From: Metridium senile
Lineage: Eukaryota > Cnidaria > Anthozoa > Actiniaria > Metridiidae
DNA length: 64,000 nucleotides
Reading direction: 5' to 3'
Assembly (NCBI GenBank): GCA_949775045.1
Contig: OX459098.1
Span: 19,862,944-19,926,943, forward strand
The notes under the pieces are model-generated. The model was not told the DNA's origin. It saw only the letters and a program-made list of their open reading frames with translations, and ran no database searches. Numbering within the stretch: the stretch's first letter is position 1; each line of letters opens with the position of its first letter. The position numbers and the translations under genes are program-made. This document shows, piece after piece, positions 22,701 through 35,306 of the stretch.

Positions 22701-25700
22701 TTGGCTACCAACACAAAAAAAGCCCCAGTGGTCTCAACAAAAAGTAAGAAAACAATGTACACAAAGTACATAATTGATAATGACAATAGATATAAAAATA
22801 ACTGATAAAAAAAATAAAATGGATTATAATAATTATGATGACAGCAAGAAAAAATATAATTAATGATGACAATAATGATAATAAATGTATTTCTTTTTCT
22901 AGCTACTCAGACTTATCCATATGATTTTCCTGAAAAGGAAAACAAGAGGCAAACATCTGATGAAGAATGGGTTCCCAGTGACAATGAATGTCCCGTGGAA
23001 TTGCTCGACATGGAAGGGCAACATACCCTTGAAGAAGAGCCAGAAGAAATACCGGAGGATAATGACCAACAGTATATAGATTATGGAGACGACGATGAAA
23101 CTATAGCTCAAAAAGTCACATGTAACACCAGGTTTGCTATTTATTCAAATTAAAAACAAGATTATTTATTAAGAATTAATGATTGTGTGTTCCAGTGTTT
23201 AACCCCTAGCTTTATAGCAGTATACATATATATAGTGCAAACACTAAATGTCTACAATATAAATTGTAGAAAATAGTACTATATTATGCTAATTCTATTG
23301 TTTTCTATTGTTTATACAGTACTATGTAGTAGTGAATAGTGCAAAGTATTCCCCACATTTAATGTTTGCAATCTAATACTTGCATTAAGATATGCAATAA
23401 AATACTTTTACATGCTACAATTAAAGTTACATTTCTATTTAATTAATACAATGTAGTCTGCTATTTTCTTTTCATCTTTAGATTGGACACAGAAGAAAAG
23501 GATGCCCGCAACGAACCAAAAGCAATTGTTTTCCTATCTAAGCTACTAGTTCTTTTCCAGTTCTGTCGGTACTGCTTCTGTCCAAAACCTGATATCGACA
23601 TCAAGCAAAGTGGAACATACATTGTAATAACTTCCAAATGTCAGAAATGTGAGAAGGTTTATATCTGGGAAAGTCAGCCCAAAATACTTGGAAGGATTCC
23701 TGCTGGCAACTTACTGCTGAGTTTTGCAGTTTTGTGTGCAGGAGCATCCATAAGAAAAGTTTTGCTTGTACTCAAGCACATGAATCTGTTAGTTTATCAT
23801 GAAACAACATATTACTACCATCAGCGCCATTTACTTATACCAAGTGTTGTTACATTTTGGCGTTCGTACAAGCAAAAATTGATTGACAGTATAGATGGAA
23901 AAGAAGTAGACCTGGCTGGTGATGGGAGGCATGATTCCATGGGGCATTCTGCAAAATACTGTACATACTCAATCTTATGCTGCACTATTGGCCTTATTAT
24001 TGATGTTCTTTTAATTCAGGTATTTTAACATTGATTTTTAAAGTCATGTTTAAAGTGAACTAATTATACAACAGTATAAACTATGGCCTTCCTGTGTGTC
24101 TCCAACACTTTAAAGTACCAGTAGTTATGTGTGGCTGAAGACTGTCACTGTGATTCATTTCTTGGGTTGTACAAAGGATGTTGGATTCATGGTTCACTGA
24201 TCACCTAACAAAAAATATAGAATTAAGAATAAATAAGTTATTAAGTGATTTTATTTTCAGGCTAATGAAGCTGGTAGCAGTACTGCTATGGAATTTTTAG
24301 GGCACCAAAGGGCATTTGCCTACTTGTTCACTACTGGAATGATAATTAAGTCATTCATTTCTGATCGACATAAGTCTATTGGAAAATGGATGCGTGTAGA
24401 ATGTCCCAAAATGTGTAAAGAACTTGGGAAGCCTGTAGTACATCATTTCTATGACCTTTGGCATGTTGCAAAAAGTAAGTAGTTATGCCACACCTACATT
24501 TACACCCATAGTAGGCCAGAGAAACAACAAAGTTTCAAATAAATCACAGTGATGTAATTTTCAAAAAGGATCTTGTCAACCTCCTGATAGCTCAAATTCA
24601 TTTTTGCATTGTGTAACATATATGCCCTAACGTATTACATGTCTGCATACCGCAGATAAAATTGTAAACTTATATATTTGTTTCTATTATAAGAAATCCA
24701 GAAGATACTTATCAAATTAAGTAAAGAGAAATCATGTGAACTAATTGGGCGGTGGAGAAAAAAGTGTGTCAGACACTTTTATTGGTCAGTAACAACAACC
24801 AAGGAACTTCTGGGCGAGGTTAAACTAGCAAAATTTCAAAGTTTTCTCTCACATGTGATAAATGTCCACAAAGAATTGCCAAATCGCATATTTAATGCTT
24901 GTGCTCATGATCCTCTTACCAAAGAAAGGGTCTGGATGACAAAAGGTAATATTAAAATGCATTTGTATCAGCTACAATGCATTTTTGGCAGAATTAGAAG
25001 TTTGTTTGTTCAAATTAATTGCAGGATCAGAAGCATATGGAAAACTTGTTGATGCCCTAAGTACAACCAATATTACAACAGCAATAAAAAAGGCCTCTTC
25101 AAATGGTCAGACAAGTTATTTAGAAGGGTACCACTCGGTAATAAATCAATTTGCCCCTAAAATGTTGGCGTACTCTTATCTTGGAATGCTAAGCAGGTAC
25201 TAGACTATACAATGTATAAACAACTAACTACTTACCTGTCAGTAATAATAACACCCAGATCTTCTATTGTTCATCATCTTCCTCATCCAAATCCTGTTGA
25301 ATAACAAAAAAGATAATTGATTCCAATCCATTGATATGATTCGTTTATTTTAGATCATATCTGGCAGCACTGCATTTTAATTATAATGTGAAAAGAGAGT
25401 CAGTAGTAAATGATCATGGTGAAGCCAACCTCAGAGTACACTATCCAAAATACAAGTATGGAGAAGCAACAGTCAAGGAAGAAAAAATACCACAGAAATT
25501 TGGTAAATTTACTTTAAAAAAAAAAAAATCATTTAAAAAAATACTTGCTGGTAGTACTACAATTATATCTGATATTCATTGACAGGTTATGTTGATGAGA
25601 TTTATATGACATTGATCACAACACCAAGAGACAAGTTAAAAGAGATGGAAATTGAACTAGACAACAGTGTTCCTGGGCCAATGTGCTTTGGATTAGATAA

Positions 25701-28700
25701 AGATTCCAAACTAGATGCCATGGCTAAATACAGGCAAAGAAAAGCAAAAGCAACAACAATAGTCCCACCAACATGTACAGGTATGTAATATATAAAATAC
25801 ATAGATAACCACAATAAACATTTTTCATGTGTATTAATTTTGTAGATGAACAACTTCGACAATGGACGACTATTGGACCAAAACAAAGAAAGGCACCTTC
25901 ATGCAAAAAATGTGGACAGCCAATGAAAGGGCACAACAGAAGCCAGTGTCAGCAACAGACATAATAATCATAACATGGGGACAAATACAAGGAATTAGTT
26001 TAAAAAAAATTATTGATAACTTGAAATTGATTTTTGAAATTTTTGAAATATCTATTCAGTGAGGATTTGTTGATATTGTGACCGAATAATAGTTGTTTTA
26101 AATGTTTTTGTTTTTTCCGTTCATCAACACCATCACTATATCATATCAGCTATAATCAAATATATGAATGTTTACCTCTGAGTCATTCTGTTCTTCATCA
26201 TCTTCCTCCTCGAAGCCCTTGTATTGTCCATCTTCAGATGGGAACTGTTTTCTGATCTTATCATAGGCACAGCAAGGTAAAGGAAGCCTTCTTGATTTGC
26301 CAATATACTCCCATACCAGTCTTATAAACTGGCGGTAAGCTACTGATCGTAAGAACCTAGAAATGTAAATGGTTGATTATAAAGTGTGACCACACTAAAA
26401 AGAAATAAAAAAATAATGGACATGTTCATGTAGATGAAACTGGCATCTCAAGTTGTGTGTATAAGCACTATATAAATACAATAAATTATTTTTCTTGACA
26501 AATGAACAACAAATAAATAATAAAAAGTAAGTAATAAATACAGTAGAGACCTCGATCACAATCAATTTATTGTTCAAACAATTCAAAATCCCTAAATAAT
26601 TTATTGTGTCTGCTCTTGAATACACGAGAGAGAAATGTGAAATTCGACAAAAACTCTAAAGTTGGTTCATGGTTTTATTTTCCACACAATAAATTTACAA
26701 ACAAGAAATTAAGATAATATAGGAAAGTGGTTAACACTAGTATCAAACACCCTTACTCTAAATACAAAACAGTAAAATTTACAGGTCACAGAAACAATGG
26801 CAATTACAATCTGAAATTAATAGTTACAATGAAGTTATAATGAATAATCTATATATTAGGTATAGTATACAAATACGAAAAAAATTTATCAAATATCTAA
26901 AAGCTAAAAGGCCCGACGGTTTCAACATTTGCTTCAACATCCTTTCGATTTTGATTCAACACTGATCCAACACGTTTCGACAATGTTGAAAGAGTTTAAA
27001 TCAACAAAATTGAACGAATGTTGAAGCAAATGTTGAAACCGTTTGCCCGGGCCTTAAAGTCAAATATATCTTACTTGTGTTTGTCAACGCGATTTTCCTC
27101 GTACATAACAGTATAGCGCTTGTTTTTCCGCGTTTTCAATCCGATGGCGGCTATCTGGAGTACCCACTCATCTAGACAGCCAGATGAGAAGCCAGGGTGA
27201 TCTGTTATACATGCTGGCGGTTCTTCGACGAGCTCTGCTAGCCTTTCTTGACACCGATCGATGTCGCAACAACAAAAGCATTCCTCCGGCTTTGTTATCA
27301 ACTCCAAAGAGCAGTGTGTACACTTGCACCTGTGAAACAGTAAAATTGCTGTAAATAATTATCAAAAAAAATACACAAAACCATTCATTTTAAGGTAAGA
27401 AATCGATGGTAAGTATTATAAACATACCACGAATGAACGTCTTGCTCTTCATAACGTCTCTTTAGCATCGCTTCTTCCTCTTCTTCGGCGGCTAAAGTTT
27501 GTCTATATAACTCGTTCTCCTCTTCAGTAGCGATCGGCTCTATGTCCTCATCGTCCTGAGAGAGAATGTTTTCACCTGGGTTCATAGTAACGCTTTCTGA
27601 ATCGCTCGAATAGTCAGTACTTTCTGAATCAGAAGCCATGTTGTATGCCAAGTCTATCAAGTAACTGACATCACGCGCAGACCGCTGTACAAAAAAATGC
27701 GGGCCAAGTAGGCGACAGTCCAGCGATGGCGAATAGGTGTTCAAAGTAGGTTTAATGACAATTTTTGTTAGGTAAATGCATTAAAACACCATTTTTTTTG
27801 GCAAAATAAGAAGGAATTACTTATTTTTCATCATTTAAAGCTAAAAAGGTTATGTTAAATTGCAGTTCACTTTCGTAGTATTCTTGTGCTAGTCCCCCTT
27901 TAATAAAAATGGTGTTAATCTTCAGTTAAAATTAACTAGTAATTAACTTCGTTTCGAAGAGACTTACTGAACAACATAATAAATTATTTGTATTGTCTGA
28001 GGTTTTTGCATTCTTTTTAAAAACAACTTGAACTTGTCGAATTTGATTGACCAACCTGGTTTTCATTAGCAAAGTAACGTCGCCGCAAACTAAAATGACT
28101 ATACCCTTTCGGAATCCAAGGGTCTTGGTCTTTGCCAATTAAAACATATCAAATATAATACACATCAGTATTTATGCAGAAACGCTTGAAAAACTTTGAA
28201 ATGAACAGTTCAGTGATCATCTTTTGCTCGCCTTTTTACTTGCATTATACTATGGATAATTGTTAATTATTGAAAAAATAGGACAAATCCATCAAATTTA
28301 ACACACAGCCGTATTAATGCAGAAACGCTTGAAAAACTTTGAAATGAACACTTGATTGATCATCTTTTGTCGGCTCGTGACGAATAATATTATTGACAAT
28401 ATAGGTCAACAACATGACTTGTGCCGGGGGCATACACCCATTTCAAAAAAGGTTGTCATCGCCAAAAGCGATAGGCGATAGGCGATAGGCGATAGGTCAT
28501 TCCAAGACCCAAGTGCACTATGGGTATAATCTAAAGTATCCACATAAAAGCAGAAAAGCTGTGTCTTCTGGGCACATTTTCAGTCCTTCGACAAGCCATA
28601 TAACTCTCCAGCGGAGATCGTTGTTTAGTGGAGCTTGTATGATTGAAAATATTTCACGACTTAGGATTATACCCATAGTGCACTTGGGTCTTGGAATAAC

Positions 28701-31159
28701 CTATCGCCTATCGATTTTGGCGATGACAACCTTTTTTGAAATAGGTGTACTCGTTTTGAATGTTTTATATTTGTGACTAGAGTACAGTATGCAGCTATGC
28801 ACATACATTAGAGTACTTAGCAACAATGTGCACCGAGCTAGATCGAGAACAGTATGCACATACATTACATATTTTTAAAAAGGTTGATAGAGTGAAAGGT
28901 CGTTGCACGACCGATAGGAATTATGGTTACGCAAACAGTTTGTTGCCTGCAGACTCGCACAGAAAGAAACAACCGGCTCAAATTGTCACGTACGGTATCC
29001 AGTTAAAGTAATGTCGACTGAAAAACAATCAGCAATCATATCTTAGTGTTTTTACTGGATCACTAAGCAAAGTAAAAAACGTACAAAAATCAAATTTTAG
29101 AGTAGTTAAGTTAACTATCTTGGAGAAAATTGTTTATGAACTTATGGCCCATAGCCAGAAAAACCGAACGGTCATGCGCATTAGTAACGCGACACTTAGA
29201 AATAAATCGACAGGCTTATGCTCTCAAGTTAACAGAGAATGTAGGGAACCAGAATTTCCTATCCTTGATAACTCGGCAACCGCGTCATTAAAACAACTTT
29301 TCCCCCTCTAGGTTGATTAACCTAATTACATGCTATAATAAAAACACAGAAACAACGCCAAAACGTTAAAATGATATGTGTGTCGGATTTACAACTTATA
29401 ACTTTGTATGGTTTCCAGCCCTCATTCCTTTGTCAAATGACCGATTTGCTCAAAATTACTCTATTATTACGGTCTCAAGCTAAGGGCCAATATGTTTATT
29501 GTCTGTTTTCCCCCTCTGGTTTGATTCATTGGTCATATGTTAATATGGTCTCCCTATTTTCAAATGAATCGGCCACAAACTCTTGTCGGTTCAGTTAGAC
29601 AATTTGTTTCGGTATTATTCAGGTTTCAAGACATTGGCAATGTTTTGTTGACGTGCGTTCTTTGTTTCAGCCATCACAATAGAGCTTAATTATAAGTTAA
29701 TTAATTAATTGTAATTGAATAGCGATAATCACATAGGTGACAGATTCTTTGTATTTTTGTAACAAATATGGATGGTTATACTATATATGGCGCACTAATG
29801 ACAATTGTTTTATTGACATGACATGAACTCATAAATAATTAGCTCCACCAACAATGGTTCGGAATTTCTGGCGATGGGCCCTCAATGGACCGTGATAATT
29901 TTGATACCAATAGAATACCCATAGTTAATCGTTTTCTACCAAACAGGACTACTGGTCCGCCGAAGAAGTAAAGCCTACCTTGGACACTAAGCAAGATTTC
30001 AAGATAGAGAACGCTATGGAAAAAGATGGGTGGACAACACTTGAGTTTTACCGTAAAGCAGACACTAAGGACACTAATCATGATGTCAAAATTGAGGTAA
30101 GAAATCGTGCTGGAAAGTGAACAGTAAAGAGAGGGGATATCGAAGAAGGAGGCTTGTTAGCTAAGATAGAGGAGTCGAGAAGGTAGAACAGCAATCACCG
30201 CAACCACCATAAATAACACCATCAACATCATACATCGATCATCATTATCATAACTACTCAACACCCCCATCATCATTATCATCATCAACTGCATAGCTAT
30301 TATCACCATCACCACCATCTGATATCATCATCATAACCATTATCATCATCACAACCATTATCATCATCATCATAACCATTATCATCATCACAATAACCAT
30401 TATCATCATCATCATAACCATTATCATCATCACCATCATCATAACTATTATTACCACCATGATCATTATCATCATTAACAGCATAATCATTATCATCATC
30501 ATATAACCATTATCATCATCACAACCATTATCATCATTATATAATCATTATCATATAATCATTATCATCAACAGCATAATCATTATCATCATCATATAAC
30601 CATTATCATCATTATATAACCATTGTCATCATCACTATCATCATCATCATCATCATCAAAACCATTATCATCAGCATCATCATAACTATTATCACCACCA
30701 TCATCATAACCATTATCATCATCATAACCATTATCATCAGCATAACCATTATCATCACTATATAACCATTATCATCATCACTATCATTATCACACAATAT
30801 TATTCAGCCTCTACTTCCCATTTATACAACATTGTCATAATTGTCCATAATCGTACTAGCATCATTAAGAAACAGGAATAGTTCAGAAACATATATGTCA
30901 ACACATAGCTCCTTTTTCCCAACAGAAAGGCAAAGCAGTGTATTTTGCCTGGGCGAGAAGTGACAAAGATGCAGTTTCAGCGACTGATTTTAATAAACAT
31001 GGCGACAAAGCAGCCGATGGAAGAGGACACCTAACAGTTGGTTACGACTTGTACACTGGTAAAGTAGTAGTTGAACCGACGACCCCATCAGCAAGTGGCT
31101 GCCTTGTCCCATCTACGGTATTGGTAGCATTGGCTGCACTATATCAATACTTTGCCTAG
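19735..31159 (+). CDS. Secreted DOMON-domain protein, probably GPI-anchored
   Basis: Three exons join in phase 0 (19735-20013, 29947-30096, 30926-31159) and encode 220 residues. Residues 1-19 form a signal peptide (MKGVIFLSILSVLLLGVES). Residues about 25-190 show DOMON features: a beta-rich start, KTTGWAGLALTLE, then NYDIALGG, exon 2 DYWSAEEVKPTLDTKQDF and exon 3 VYFAWARSDKD. The C-terminus ends in a small-residue site and a hydrophobic tail (SGCLVPSTVLVALAALYQYF) without a basic stop, as in GPI signals. Known of DOMON: an extracellular heme- or sugar-binding fold found in dopamine beta-hydroxylase and ferric reductases. A lone DOMON domain has no predictable catalysis. Intron 1 (9.9 kb) contains a complete THAP transposon and intron 2 a long TCA microsatellite, yet the frame is intact. 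Confidence 0.85.
21033..25964 (+). CDS. THAP-domain DDE transposase (12 exons, about 878 residues)
   Basis: The exons are 21033-21353, 21969-22154, 22277-22351, 22557-22743, 22903-23131, 23482-24019, 24261-24474, 24694-24945, 25025-25196, 25354-25502, 25586-25780 and 25846-25964. Every GT-AG junction preserves frame. The N-terminus is a THAP zinc finger: CVVQGC, the conserved W in CAKWKRF, VCSKHF and the SVPTIWF box. A coiled coil (DLKTKVKNLQTKIRRMKK) and an acidic segment follow. The catalytic core shows AGDGRHDS (D480), ISDRHKSIGKW (D547), the D-x-x-H motif YDLWH (577-580) and SYLEGYHS (E701), a plausible DDE triad. The C-terminus has a zinc knuckle, CKKC then H and C. Role: binds the element ends and moves it by cut and paste. 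The start is the Met directly before the THAP domain. All catalytic residues are present, so it may be functional. Confidence 0.88.
22107..22590 (+). repeat. Tandem exon-intron duplication inside the transposase gene
   Basis: The end of exon 2 (TVDLELEHQQ...IAQS) with its donor GTAAGTTGACAATTCAGAC is repeated at the end of exon 3 (TVELELPQVS...NTQS) with the same donor. The start of exon 3 (ISNLNPSPTS) is repeated at the start of exon 4 (VSNLNPSPTC). The small exon 3 is therefore a product of tandem duplication across the intron. Confidence 0.8.
23231..23371. mobile_element. Hairpin MITE in transposase intron 5
   Basis: AGTGCAAACACTAAATGT on the left is matched by ACATTTAATGTTTGCA on the right, with AATAGTACTATATTATGC and CAGTACTATGTAGTAGT inside. 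It is the same family as 38733-38875. Confidence 0.7.
26146..27639 (-). CDS. Cys-rich protein with P2X7 ballast-like domain, transposon accessory gene
   Basis: Three exons on minus (27639-27428, 27329-27075, 26356-26146) keep frame through GT-AG junctions and encode 225 residues with stop TCA/TGA at 26146-26148. The N-terminus is acidic and Ser-rich (MASDSESTDYSSDSES). Exon 1 ends in VHSW and exon 2 begins CKCTHC. A Cys cluster (ECFCCCDIDRC), ACITDHPGF and CLDEWVLQIA follow. Exon 3 reads VAYRQFIRLVWEYIGKSRR, LPLPCCAYDKIRKQFP and GQYKGF. This order matches, from memory of the family, the zinc-coordinating C-terminal cytoplasmic ballast domain of P2X7 receptors and its stand-alone invertebrate relatives. 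There is no membrane segment. Being inside the inverted repeats, it is inferred to travel with the transposase. Its function there is unknown. An upstream in-frame Met at 27744 could add 35 residues. Confidence 0.82.
26908..27057. mobile_element. MITE with AAGGCCCGACGGTTTCAACA ends
   Basis: The left arm, continuing TTTGCTTCAACAT, is matched by the inverted right arm ATGTTGAAGCAAATGTTGAA then ACCGTTTGCCCGGGCCTTA. Arms are about 38 bp. It lies in intron 2 of the ballast-like gene, within the THAP transposon. Confidence 0.8.
28170..28372. repeat. Direct repeat pair (period about 139 bp)
   Basis: GCAGAAACGCTTGAAAAACT plus TTGAAATGAACA is present at about 28174-28206 and again at about 28318-28350, each followed by TGATCATCTTTTG. 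Non-coding, in DOMON intron 1 right of the transposon. Confidence 0.7.
28433..28750. mobile_element. Long foldback MITE with AGGCGAT heptamers
   Basis: Arms of about 120 bp: TACACCCATTTCAAAAAAGG on the left and its complement CCTTTTTTGAAATAGGTGTA on the right. Both contain CATAGTGCACTTGGGTCTTG or its complement, and a GCGATAG tandem (four copies left, two right). The termini resemble the MITEs at 4888 and 58496. Confidence 0.85.
28751..29946. other. DOMON intron 1, right part, no gene recognised
   Basis: Unremarkable AT-rich intron sequence before the acceptor TTTCTACCAAACAG at 29946. Short open frames show no family resemblance. Confidence 0.6.
30225..30795. repeat. TCATCA/CATTAT microsatellite block in DOMON intron 2
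   Basis: About 570 bp of imperfect CATCAT, CATTAT and ACCATT units. Met/Ile-rich open frames on minus are translations of this repeat. Confidence 0.93.
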
Positions 31160-31269
31160 GGTGCATGCATATCACTAACTGGCCCGCGCCGCCAGACAAC
31201 ACGCTTAATTCTTAATACTAACCCACTTGCACCACACAAGTCACGTGACCGCCATAGCAATGTCAATGA

Positions 31270-31455
31270 ATAAGAGCGAAACACTAAAACCTTGAAATAG
31301 AAAAAAAAGTTTTTTGAAAACAAATAGTTTCTATTTGTGGCTATTTAATTAGTCATTATCACTCAACCAGAAACATCAAAAGGAAATAATACATCACTAC
31401 AACTGTGCTTGTCTTTGATAATGAGAAATAGTCACTAAATAAGAACTATCGCATA
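31270..31455. mobile_element. Diverged copy of the 17565-17801 MITE
   Basis: It shares AGAGCGAAACACTA, CACTCAACCAGAAA, GGAAATAATACATCA and GTCACTAAATAAGAACTAT with the copy at 17565. The right inverted end is lost where the next MITE begins. Confidence 0.65.
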
Positions 31456-31825
31456 GAGTGAAGGCATTAACACGTGAAATAAATTGCTTGTATACAATAC
31501 AATATATTTTATTAATTTCTCCCTATAAAGGGATTTTCAGAATTAATTTACATTATATAATTTATATATATATGAAGCTGAACTCTTTCTTTTGTACTTT
31601 TAATTTATTCCTAACACACTAAATACAAATTTTTTTTTTTATATGACAGCGTTCTTGCAAGTAGGTGTATATGTTTATATAAATATGAGACTAATTTATC
31701 AATTATGACCTTGCTAAAGTGTAATAGTAAAATAGACTCAAAAGAAAACAATGGAATTAGGGTCTACTAAAGATCAGAGTGTCCGTCTAATATATATTTC
31801 ACGGGTTAAATGACTTCACTCTAGT
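31455..31825. mobile_element. MITE with TAGAGTGAAGTCATTTAACC ends
   Basis: The left end TAGAGTGAAGGCATTAACAC is matched by the inverted right end GGGTTAAATGACTTCACTCTA (31803-31824). A second copy is at about 36205-36560. Confidence 0.75.
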
Positions 31826-31984
31826 AGCAATTCTATTTTATTTCAGGGATATAGTGTTAGCGCTCTATAAACATGTAATATTATGCGTACTTTATATAGC
31901 GCATTTCACATTGTCTCAAAGCGCGTTATTCAACCATGAAAACGTTTGTTTAGAGTAATTTTTAATGATCAGTTGCAGTTGCCT

Positions 31985-32385
31985 TTTTCACTTCATTCAT
32001 CAACATTATCATCATCATTTTCATCATCACCATTATCATAATCACTACCATCATCACCGTTTTGATCATCATTTTGATCATCATTTTCATCATCATCATC
32101 ACCACCATCATTTTCATCATCATAATCATCATAATCATCATCACCATCATTTTCATTATCATCATCATTATCATCATTTTCATCGCCATTTTCATCATCT
32201 TCATCATCATTATCATCATCATTTTCATCATCATCATTATTTTCATCGCCATTTTCATCATCTTCATCATCATCTTCATCATCATTTTCATCATCATTAT
32301 CATCATCATCATCGTCATAATCACCATCATTTTCATTATCATCATCACCACCATCATTTTCATCATGTTAATCATCATCACCATT
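31985..32385. repeat. TCATCA/TTTTCATCATC microsatellite block
   Basis: About 400 bp of TCATCATT and TTTTCATCATC units. It is open in several frames on both strands (His-, Ile- or Met-rich) purely because of its composition. Confidence 0.95.
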
Positions 32386-32954
32386 CGTTATTAATTATCG
32401 TCACATCATATCACCATAATCACATTTACTATATACAATGGTTTCGAATTTACATGATTTTTCTCTTTTGTTAAAAGGTTCTACCTTTTATAGTTAAAAA
32501 CGTGACATAAAATAAAATGATTTCACTGATTTATAGTCATTGACTATGAAAATGCACAATAAAAGTATTACACTATAGAGTCTGCAGTTATTATATATAT
32601 TGCGAAATAGGCTCTTCTGTACGCAAAGGTATCACTGAATTACGTATGCAATCTTGAAAACAATGCCATTACCATATATAATATTGTAGGTGAGAAGTAA
32701 AAAAAGACTTTGATTAGCGCGCGAGATTTTGAGACAGAACAGGTTGAGATTTCAACAGAACAATATAGGCATATCTTTGATACGCCAAGGAAAAGTGTAT
32801 TTGGATATAAATACATATACTTGTGTCGAACGTTTAACGAATTAAAAGAAAAGAAGAGAAGTTATCACGACTGAAAACAAGTGAATATTCGCGATTTTAT
32901 ACAGAACAGCGTCAAAACTACGCATTCCCGCGTGTGAACATCAAAAACAGAGTT

Positions 32955-34020
<1,066 letters not shown>

Positions 34021-35306
34021 TACGGTTTTTCAACCTGCGTAGCTCGGCCCTAGGGGAAAAAATAGGGAAAAGGAGCGGAAGGGAGGGGGTATTATTTACA
34101 TCGGAGTTTCCATAGCGACGAAACGTTTATTTTTTTGTGTGTGTTTTTCGATCTAAACTTTGAAAACGACATACAGTTCTAATATAATATAGCAGTTTGC
34201 CTATTTCCAATAATTTTTTAACCCCCAAATTCACCATTTCCTTTTTTCGATTCAATAATTTTGCAAAGAAAACTAAAGACTATTCGATTGTCCAAATATT
34301 TGTGACATGTCAAAGCTGACAAAGACTGCACTGCAATCTTGGCAACAACTAGTGAGACACTTTTACAGTTTTCTCTATTTTGACCTTTATCTATACATTT
34401 TCGCTATAATCCTCCCCTCCCCCTCCATGCAATGTTGGTTTTCAGTTAACATGATTCCTTGATGACAGCTAGGCCAACATTGTGTAGTGGGGTAGGGGGA
34501 GTGGCTTTAACAACAAATGTAAGGCCAAAAAGCACGCGCATTTCAAAGCAGTTGTCTCATGAACTTTGTTTTTGCCGAGATTGCAGATTGAAAATTTGGT
34601 CCGCATTCCGCGTCCACGGTCCATCTTCCCTTTACAGCTATGACCCAGGCAAACCATACCATATTTAGCCTGCGTAGCAAGCGTTTCTTTTGGGGGGAAC
34701 TGGAAAAAGTTATTTTGGGTTGTTTTGGGATAGCTGTGTTACCGATATGGACGCGTGAAACCTAAGACGAGTGCTAAAAAAAACAGGTGGGGGGAGGGGG
34801 AGGGGGATACCATTCAATGTAAGGGTTCAACGATCACTGAGGTTTACATGTGTAATTAGTCTCGAGATAAAAGTCCCTTCAAAAGGTAGGTTGACCACCA
34901 ATGCTCAAGAAACTTTTTTATTGAATGATTCGTAGTATAAGGTTAACATTGAATTGGAATGGTACTTATTTTATAAAACATTTATTCAAAAATCATCGTT
35001 CATTAACACGTCAGAGTTTTGCATATCAGTTGTTGTCCGCTTCACTGACCAAGTGCGAGTCATAGTAAACTCGACGAATTTTGCTCATTTTGTTACGTTA
35101 TATACTCATCACTCCTGAACGAGTATAAAGCATTTAATAGCTAAACAACTCAATTTACAGAACAGTAGTGTAGGGGCGGGCATCTCGTTTATTTATGCTC
35201 TATACTTCTGACAGCAGAAAATACAAGAATTATATGACACTACTGATTGGAAGACATGAGATTGGATGGACTCCATACATCTGAATTGAACCATACATAT
35301 ATGAAT
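34021..35306. other. Intergenic stretch, no gene recognised
   Basis: AT-rich sequence with G-rich patches (34070-34095, 34785-34810). CCTGCGTAGC occurs at about 34034 and 34669 in the same orientation and may mark repeat edges. No exon is supportable. Confidence 0.5.

Larger units (their letters stand above)
20704..27899. mobile_element. Complete THAP/DDE DNA transposon, Kolobok-like, TTAA target
   Basis: The terminal inverted repeats AGGGGGACTAGCAC (20704-20717) and GTGCTAGTCCCCCT (27886-27899) are perfect over 14 bp and continue imperfectly. The element is flanked on both sides by TTAA (20700-20703 and 27900-27903). It carries two convergent, intron-rich genes, a THAP-DDE transposase on + and a Cys-rich ballast-like protein on minus, 181 bp apart at their 3' ends. 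A THAP N-terminus with TTAA duplication is what is known of the Kolobok superfamily; piggyBac also uses TTAA but lacks THAP. Assignment to Kolobok is inference. The whole element sits in intron 1 of the DOMON gene. Confidence 0.85.

Noticed and set aside
31962..32474. Overlapping open frames of 110-169 codons rich in His, Ile or Met
   Set aside because: Translations of a TCATCA microsatellite in several frames on both strands; no gene.
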